Both the position numbers and the translations under genes were made by a program. Under the pieces are notes generated by a model. The model did no database searches. It was not told where the DNA came from and saw only the letters and a list, made by a program, of their open reading frames with translations. DNA of 10,000 nucleotides from Calditerrivibrio sp. (GTDB lineage: Bacteria > Chrysiogenota > Deferribacteres > Deferribacterales > Calditerrivibrionaceae). Positions 6,787-10,000 of this stretch are shown in pieces (within the stretch, counting starts at the first letter, position 1; every line of letters begins with the position of its first letter). Where the stretch lies: NCBI GenBank assembly GCA_020217115.1, contig JAIWOA010000062.1, forward strand, positions 1 to 10,000, written 5' to 3'.

Positions 6787-7536
6787 ATGAAAATTTCTCT
6801 ATTACAGATGAAGATTGAAGATAATTTTAAAAAAAATATAGAGAAGGTCTCAGACTTCTCTTCAAAGGTGCAGGGTTCTGTAGTGGTTTTACCAGAACTC
6901 TTTACAACAGGCTTTAATTATGATTATATAAACTCTTTACCTGAGGATCATGATACTATTTTGTCCAGGTTACCATCTGGGAATACATATGTAGGTTCAA
7001 TAGTAAAAAAAATTGATGGTAAAACATATAACTCCTTTTTCTTAAAAAATGACAGGGGTTTTGATTTCCCCTACAGCAAAATTCATCTTTTCCCTTTAAT
7101 GGATGAAGATAAACATTTTACAAAAGGGAAAGGGCTTGCAGCATTCAAGCTTGAAGGTGCTGTTTGTGGCTGTGGCATCTGCTTTGATCTGAGATTCCCT
7201 GAGATGTTCAGAATATATTTTAAATCAGGTGTTGAGATCTTTTTTCTACCTACAGAGTGGCCTGCATCGAGGAAACACCATCTTGTAACTCTTGCCACCG
7301 CAAGGGCTATAGAGAATCAGTCTTACTTCATTTTCTGCAATGCTGTTGGAAATATTTGGGGAGAGGAATTTGCTGGGGAATCGAGTGTAATTGATCCTTA
7401 TGGTGAACTGGAGCTTTGTATGGGTAGTCAGGTTGATACTATCGATATTGTAGAAATAGATATAGAAAAAGTCAGAGAGTTTCGCAGTAAAATACCCACT
7501 TCTGCATATCTTAGGCCAGATATTTATGGACAATAG
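6787..7536 (+). CDS. Nitrilase-superfamily carbon-nitrogen hydrolase (omega-amidase-like)
   Basis: A 249-residue enzyme with the full nitrilase catalytic triad: E37 in VVLPELFTTGF, K98 in YSKIHLF and the nucleophile C132 in CGICFDLRFPE. The GICFDLRFPE block and the LPTEWPASR stretch are typical of the short YafV/Nit2-like branch, which hydrolyses small amides such as 2-oxoglutaramate. The substrate here is not determined by the sequence. No signal peptide is present, so it is cytoplasmic. AGGTGA at 6778-6783 is a serviceable RBS. The 3' end overlaps the next gene by 11 nt. The C-terminal YLRPDIYG ending is intact, so the gene looks full length. An alternative is an N-carbamoyl or beta-ureidopropionase-type hydrolase, less likely given the short length. 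Confidence 0.88.
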   Translation: MKISLLQMKIEDNFKKNIEKVSDFSSKVQGSVVVLPELFTTGFNYDYINSLPEDHDTILSRLPSGNTYVGSIVKKIDGKTYNSFFLKNDRGFDFPYSKIHLFPLMDEDKHFTKGKGLAAFKLEGAVCGCGICFDLRFPEMFRIYFKSGVEIFFLPTEWPASRKHHLVTLATARAIENQSYFIFCNAVGNIWGEEFAGESSVIDPYGELELCMGSQVDTIDIVEIDIEKVREFRSKIPTSAYLRPDIYGQ

Positions 7537-7873
7537 ACTGCTGATAGTTGGTGGTTTTGACGAAAAAGAGCTCTCAGTATTAATCGGTTTTGACAATTTC
7601 TCTGTAAAGATTTTACACAGAGAGGATACCGATTATATTCTAAAGGATTTCATAAATGCTGAATCTGCTGCAGTATCCCCTCTTGAAATAAAGGTAATAT
7701 TGTTCCATAATTTTAACAAGGAACAGATCTTTGACTTTATTAATTTTTACAAATCCCTTGGTATGGCAAGGCCGATATTTGCGATGGTTACCCAACATTC
7801 AATAGAATGGAAGATAAAAGACCTCATTTATCACCTTTTACAGGAAGAAAAGGAAGTTAAAGCTTCTAAATAG
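7526..7873 (+). CDS. Small protein resembling DUF3783
   Basis: A 115-residue protein without signal peptide or membrane span. The C-terminal half (about 57-108) has VILFHNFNKEQIFDFINFYK, then MARPIFAMVTQHSIEWKIKD and LIYHLLQEE. That pattern, with a VILF-x-F strand, a helix, a PIFA-VT strand and a conserved Trp followed by a helix, matches my memory of DUF3783. The N-terminal half (LLIVGGFDEKELSVLIGFDN and onward) is less familiar and may be a second small alpha/beta unit. No function is known. It overlaps the amidohydrolase by 11 nt, lacks a strong RBS of its own and is probably translationally coupled. It is the last gene of the operon and ends 11 nt from the convergent aminotransferase. Confidence 0.7.
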   Translation: MDNRLLIVGGFDEKELSVLIGFDNFSVKILHREDTDYILKDFINAESAAVSPLEIKVILFHNFNKEQIFDFINFYKSLGMARPIFAMVTQHSIEWKIKDLIYHLLQEEKEVKASK

Positions 7874-7884
7874 ATTTTTGAAGT

Positions 7885-9297
7885 TTAACTAATTTTAAAC
7901 TCAACCCCCCCTTCCCTCATCTCATTGAGGGATTCTTCAGCTATTTTAGTTATATTTTTTACATCCTCCATATTATGTGCTGTTGATAAATAACATATCC
8001 TTCTTTCCCAGGTATATACACCTTTTAACATCATAAGGAAAAAGAATATCTCAAGCTCAATGGGGTCACTTGCAAAGGGGTAATCCCCAAAGGTCATAAA
8101 TCTGAAAAATGAGGAGAATTGGTGTACCTTTATGGGAGCATTTTGCTTTATGAACAGGTTATTCAGATCTAAGGCGAGCTGTTCTGTGAGTTTGTTTGTA
8201 TATTCTTGAAGTCTATTTTCATGTCTTTTTATCTCTTTTAAGGAAGCAAGAGTGGCTACGATTGATAGTGGATGTTTGTAATAAGTACCTGCAAAAAATA
8301 TTACATCTTGATCTGGGTGGGAATCGTCGCCAAATCTGTAGTATCCACCATCAACAATTTTCATTATCTCTTCTCTTCCACAGACTGCTGAAATTGGTAG
8401 ACCTCCACCAAGTGCTTTACCATAAATAACTATATCTGCATTTATATTAAAAAGTTTTTGTATCCCACCGGAATGAACTCTAAAACCTGTTACCGTTTCA
8501 TCAAAAATTAGTAGAAAATCCTTTTCATTTGAGATTTTTCTGATCTCTTTCAAAAAGGTTACTGGTTGCAGGGATGGATTTCTTGTCTGTACAGGTTCTG
8601 CCATAACTGCAGCTAATTCATCTGCATGTTTTTTTATAAATTCCAGTGACTCATCCTTACCATACTCCAAAACATATATATCTGATACCATCCCTTCTGT
8701 TGTTCCAATGGATATAGGATCTGTTTTACCATTTAGATTTCTGCCAAGTACTCCGTCAAATGTTCCATGGAATGAATTAGCAAATATTACAATTTTATCT
8801 TTTTTTGTATACCCTCTTGCAATTCTTAATGCAAACATTACAGCTTCAGAACCTGTGCCGCAGAAAGTTACCCTATCAACACCTGTAAGCTGAGATATGA
8901 GCATAACTGATTCTCCTGCTTCAATGGTCTGAGGTCCAAGCTCAAATCCCCTCTCCAACCTCTCTTTAACTGCATCATATACAAATTTTGGTTTATGCCC
9001 ATGGAAGCATACTCCATACCCCATAGCAATATCGATATATCTGTTACCATCGATGTCTGAGAAGTAGGCTCCATAAGACTCATGGGATATTATGGGATAG
9101 ATCATCTCCTTAAGAGAGATCTTAAAACCAAGGGAATTGATCCAGTCACAGAGACTATACCTATATGTTGAGACATATTTTTTTGATCCTGCAGTTTTGT
9201 TGTTATATCTGTAGATCAGATCTTCTATGAATTTTTTCTGTTTTTCTGTAAAATTATGATCTTTTAGTTTAAACCCTCTGATATTCTCTATAGCCAT
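7885..9297 (-). CDS. Class III PLP aminotransferase, NRPS/PKS aminotransferase-domain type
   Basis: A 470-residue fold-type I PLP enzyme. GTGSEAVMFALRIAR (147-161) is the phosphate-binding region, NSFHG (174-178) carries the aromatic and His that stack near the ring, LIFDETVTGFR (263-273) gives D266 for the pyridine nitrogen, and YGKALGGG (292-299) gives the Schiff-base lysine K294. General annotation would call it glutamate-1-semialdehyde 2,1-aminomutase. However, the N-terminal stretch FTEKQKKFIEDLIYRYNNKT, the SLKEMIYPII block and the C-terminal GVYTWERRICYLSTAH resemble the aminotransferase domains built into hybrid NRPS/PKS enzymes such as mycosubtilin synthase, which aminate a beta-ketoacyl-carrier-protein thioester. 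No carrier protein or synthase gene is in the window. AGGAG lies 5 nt before the ATG. It is transcribed alone as far as the window shows, towards the long operon. A seven-G run sits eight codons before the stop. Confidence 0.85.
   Translation of the reverse strand: MAIENIRGFKLKDHNFTEKQKKFIEDLIYRYNNKTAGSKKYVSTYRYSLCDWINSLGFKISLKEMIYPIISHESYGAYFSDIDGNRYIDIAMGYGVCFHGHKPKFVYDAVKERLERGFELGPQTIEAGESVMLISQLTGVDRVTFCGTGSEAVMFALRIARGYTKKDKIVIFANSFHGTFDGVLGRNLNGKTDPISIGTTEGMVSDIYVLEYGKDESLEFIKKHADELAAVMAEPVQTRNPSLQPVTFLKEIRKISNEKDFLLIFDETVTGFRVHSGGIQKLFNINADIVIYGKALGGGLPISAVCGREEIMKIVDGGYYRFGDDSHPDQDVIFFAGTYYKHPLSIVATLASLKEIKRHENRLQEYTNKLTEQLALDLNNLFIKQNAPIKVHQFSSFFRFMTFGDYPFASDPIELEIFFFLMMLKGVYTWERRICYLSTAHNMEDVKNITKIAEESLNEMREGGVEFKIS
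7913..7932. terminator. Candidate hairpin between convergent genes
   Basis: TCCCTCA (7913-7919) and TGAGGGA (7926-7932) form a 7-bp stem with a 6-nt loop just past the end of the plus-strand operon and inside the last codons of the minus-strand gene. The sequence after it on the plus strand (TTCTTCAGCTATTTT) is only moderately T-rich, so it is not a textbook intrinsic terminator. A weaker stem, GTTTAA/TTAAAC at 7883-7900, overlaps the stop of the minus-strand gene. No other terminator candidate is seen between the two transcription units. Confidence 0.3.
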
Positions 9298-9325
9298 AGC
9301 AACTCCTGATAATCTTAGGATTTTA

Positions 9326-9353
9326 ATAGTAAACTCTTTTATAATTTTTTCAA
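9326..9353 (-). promoter_or_regulatory. Possible promoter of the aminotransferase gene
   Basis: Reading the minus strand, TTGAAA (9353-9348) and TACTAT (9331-9326) are separated by 16 nt and lie about 29 nt upstream of the start codon. Each box matches consensus at four or five positions, and the DNA around them is AT-rich, so chance occurrence is possible. Confidence 0.35.
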
Positions 9354-9433
9354 GAAATTTATTAAAATGCAGATGGTGGCTACATATCGATCAGCATATT
9401 TAAGCTATAATACTCATAAATTATCTACCAACT

Positions 9434-9557
9434 CTACCAATAATTTTTAAATTCTGAGCCATTTTAAATATAAAGACTTGATTATAGCAACAATATTATA
9501 CATAGCAGTCAATCTTCTAACTCTTTAAAATTACTATTTCCATACATATTTTCTCTG
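9434..9557 (-). repeat. Diverged repeat, copy 2 (inverted partner at 51-174)
   Basis: The reverse complement of this stretch aligns with 51-174 over its whole length at roughly 80% identity by hand count. Read on the minus strand it starts CAGAGAAAATAT and ends TTGGTAG, as copy 1 does. A one-base deletion in the AAAGAGTTAGAAG block shifts its reading frame relative to copy 1. In one frame it still reads RRLTAMYNIVAIIKS, comparable to KRLTAISHIVGIIKS in copy 1. The two copies are about 9.3 kb apart in opposite orientation. Confidence 0.75.
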
Positions 9558-9637
9558 AAAAAAATTTTTCTGCTACCAATTGTGACAGTAATTCAATTCA
9601 TATCTTCACAGGTAGTTGTGAAATAAAATTTTTCAAT

Positions 9638-9666
9638 TTGACAATGATAACTATCTGTGTTAGAAA
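9638..9666 (+). promoter_or_regulatory. Promoter of the cobalamin-riboswitch / cbiM transcript
   Basis: TTGACA at 9638-9643 is followed after 17 nt by TAGAAA at 9661-9666, with TGT at 9658-9660 providing an extended -10. Start of transcription would fall near 9670-9673, almost exactly at the first bases of the aptamer. This leaves little or no 5' strand for a P1 helix, so either the true -10 lies slightly upstream or P1 is very short. Confidence 0.5.
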
Positions 9667-9668
9667 CC

Positions 9669-9808
9669 GATATCACTTAATTAAGGGGAAGTCCGGTGAG
9701 AGTCCGGCGCTGTCCCGCAACTGTAAACTGGACGAAAGCTTTTACAGCCACTGTTGGAAAAATCTGATGGGAAGGCTAGCGAGTAGGATGAAAGTGAGCC
9801 AGGATACC
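9669..9808 (+). promoter_or_regulatory. Cobalamin (B12) riboswitch aptamer
   Basis: The conserved core elements occur in order: AAGGGGAAGTCCGGTGAGAG (9683-9702), GCGCTGTCCCGCAACTGTAA (9708-9727), GGACGAAAG, GCCACTG at 9747-9753, GGGAAGGC at 9769-9776, and the B12 box AGCCAGGATACC at 9797-9808. The GCCACTG element and peripheral stems are those of the large class I (adenosylcobalamin-type) aptamer. A weak P1 may form between GATATC (9669-9674) and GATACC (9803-9808). It lies about 120 nt upstream of cbiM, and by family precedent ligand binding lowers expression of the cobalt transporter. No strong terminator follows, so control is probably at translation initiation; see the hairpin around 9822-9837. 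Confidence 0.95.
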
Positions 9809-9821
9809 CTTTTGTGAAATA

Positions 9822-9867
9822 CCTTACGAGGATAAGGAGGTAATCTATGAGATTTTACCCTTCTTAA
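9822..9867 (+). other. Riboswitch expression platform with a possible six-codon leader ORF
   Basis: A strong Shine-Dalgarno, AAGGAGG (9834-9840), stands 6 nt before an ATG at 9847 that opens a six-codon frame, MRFYPS, ending in TAA at 9865-9867. The first half of this SD can be masked in a 5-bp stem, CCTTA (9822-9826) with TAAGG (9833-9837). Its second half can pair differently, GGTAA (9839-9843) with TTACC (9855-9859), a stem that loops out the ATG. The two structures use adjacent bases and could be linked to the aptamer state. The leader ORF ends 62 nt before cbiM, which has its own GGAGG. Translation of the mini-ORF is not shown; a strong SD may occur by chance or mark the remnant of an older start. 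Confidence 0.35.
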
Positions 9868-9929
9868 ATTATACCATATCATAATATCATCCAATAAGCT
9901 ATTCTTTTAAAAATTTAATGGAGGTTTTT

Positions 9930-10000
9930 ATGCATATTATGGAAGGTTTTTTGCCAGTTAAAGATGCTGTTATATGGACTGGTGTTTCGTTACCTTTTTT
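9930..10000 (+). CDS. cbiM: Cobalt ECF transporter substrate-binding subunit CbiM (5' end only)
   Basis: The first 23 codons are present, beginning MHIMEGFLPVKDAVIWTGV; the rest lies past the window edge. MHIMEGFLP is the signature N-terminus of CbiM/NikM proteins, in which the terminal Met-His residues take part in binding the metal ion. CbiM is the membrane-embedded specificity subunit of an energy-coupling factor cobalt importer, working with CbiN, CbiQ and CbiO. GGAGG at 9920-9924 is 5 nt before the ATG. The B12 riboswitch upstream supports cobalt over nickel as the metal. The genes for the other subunits, and probably for corrin synthesis, are expected just downstream. Confidence 0.93.
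   Translation, partial: MHIMEGFLPVKDAVIWTGVSLPF

Larger units (their letters stand above)
9298..9668. other. Intergenic region between divergent transcription units
   Basis: About 370 nt without a gene. It contains, in order, the RBS (complement of 9303-9307) and possible promoter of the minus-strand aminotransferase, the second copy of the diverged repeat, a plain AT-rich stretch at 9558-9637, and the promoter of the riboswitch-cbiM transcript. No frame gives a protein-like translation. Confidence 0.6.

Noticed and set aside
7083..7596. Two minus-strand open frames (7083-7298 and 7246-7596)
   Set aside because: They are antisense to the amidohydrolase catalytic region and to the start of the next gene, with no supporting RBS or family resemblance.
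8196..9083. Short frames inside the aminotransferase gene (8196-8429 +, 8708-8893 +, 8868-9083 -)
   Set aside because: All lie within the intact aminotransferase coding sequence and read as out-of-frame shadows.
1..10000. CRISPR array, transposase, integrase, phage or defence genes
   Set aside because: No regularly spaced repeats and no gene with such motifs were found; the inverted repeat pair has no transposase between its copies.

Overview
The window is AT-rich chromosomal DNA (roughly one third G+C by eye) from a bacterium. The gene set suggests an anaerobic, Gram-negative-type organism: a GlcD/GlcF-type flavin/iron-sulfur fusion, MiaB, a DUF151 bifunctional-nuclease protein, a Sec-exported helical-repeat protein and a B12-regulated cobalt transporter. 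My best guess is Deferribacterota (Deferribacter/Calditerrivibrio-like), from the feel of the proteins and codon use. This is inference only. Three promoters are easy to see because each has a perfect TTGACA -35 box followed by a 16-17 bp spacer (490, 898 and 9638).

Layout. (1) 1-489 is AT-rich and has no convincing complete gene. It holds a diverged repeat (51-174) whose inverted partner lies at 9434-9557, and a short hairpin-forming element (272-300). (2) 490-784 is a promoter and a three-gene tRNA cluster: Thr(TGT), Tyr(GTA), Gly(TCC). No tRNA encodes its CCA end. (3) 898-7873 is a tightly packed plus-strand operon of six genes: FAD/Fe-S oxidoreductase fusion, exported TPR-like protein, miaB, DUF151 nuclease-like protein, nitrilase-superfamily amidohydrolase, and a small protein resembling DUF3783. 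Neighbouring genes overlap by 16, 4 and 11 nt or are separated by 17 and 7 nt. (4) 7885-9297 is a convergent minus-strand PLP aminotransferase. It is of the glutamate-1-semialdehyde aminomutase type but most like the aminotransferase domains found inside NRPS/PKS megasynthases. (5) 9298-9668 is intergenic, with the second repeat copy and two divergent promoters. (6) 9669-10000 is a cobalamin riboswitch, a possible six-codon leader ORF with a strong Shine-Dalgarno sequence, and the start of cbiM, cut by the window edge.

How the parts fit. The tRNA cluster and miaB are functionally linked: the tRNA-Tyr here has the A36-A37-A38 context that MiaA and MiaB modify. The long operon mixes redox metabolism, tRNA modification and amide hydrolysis, and nothing shows that its products form one pathway. 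The cobalamin aptamer ahead of cbiM points to B12-repressed cobalt uptake feeding corrin synthesis. I see no CRISPR array, intact transposon, phage gene or defence system. The items most worth a second look are the inverted repeat pair, the stand-alone NRPS/PKS-type aminotransferase, and the leader ORF in the riboswitch expression platform.
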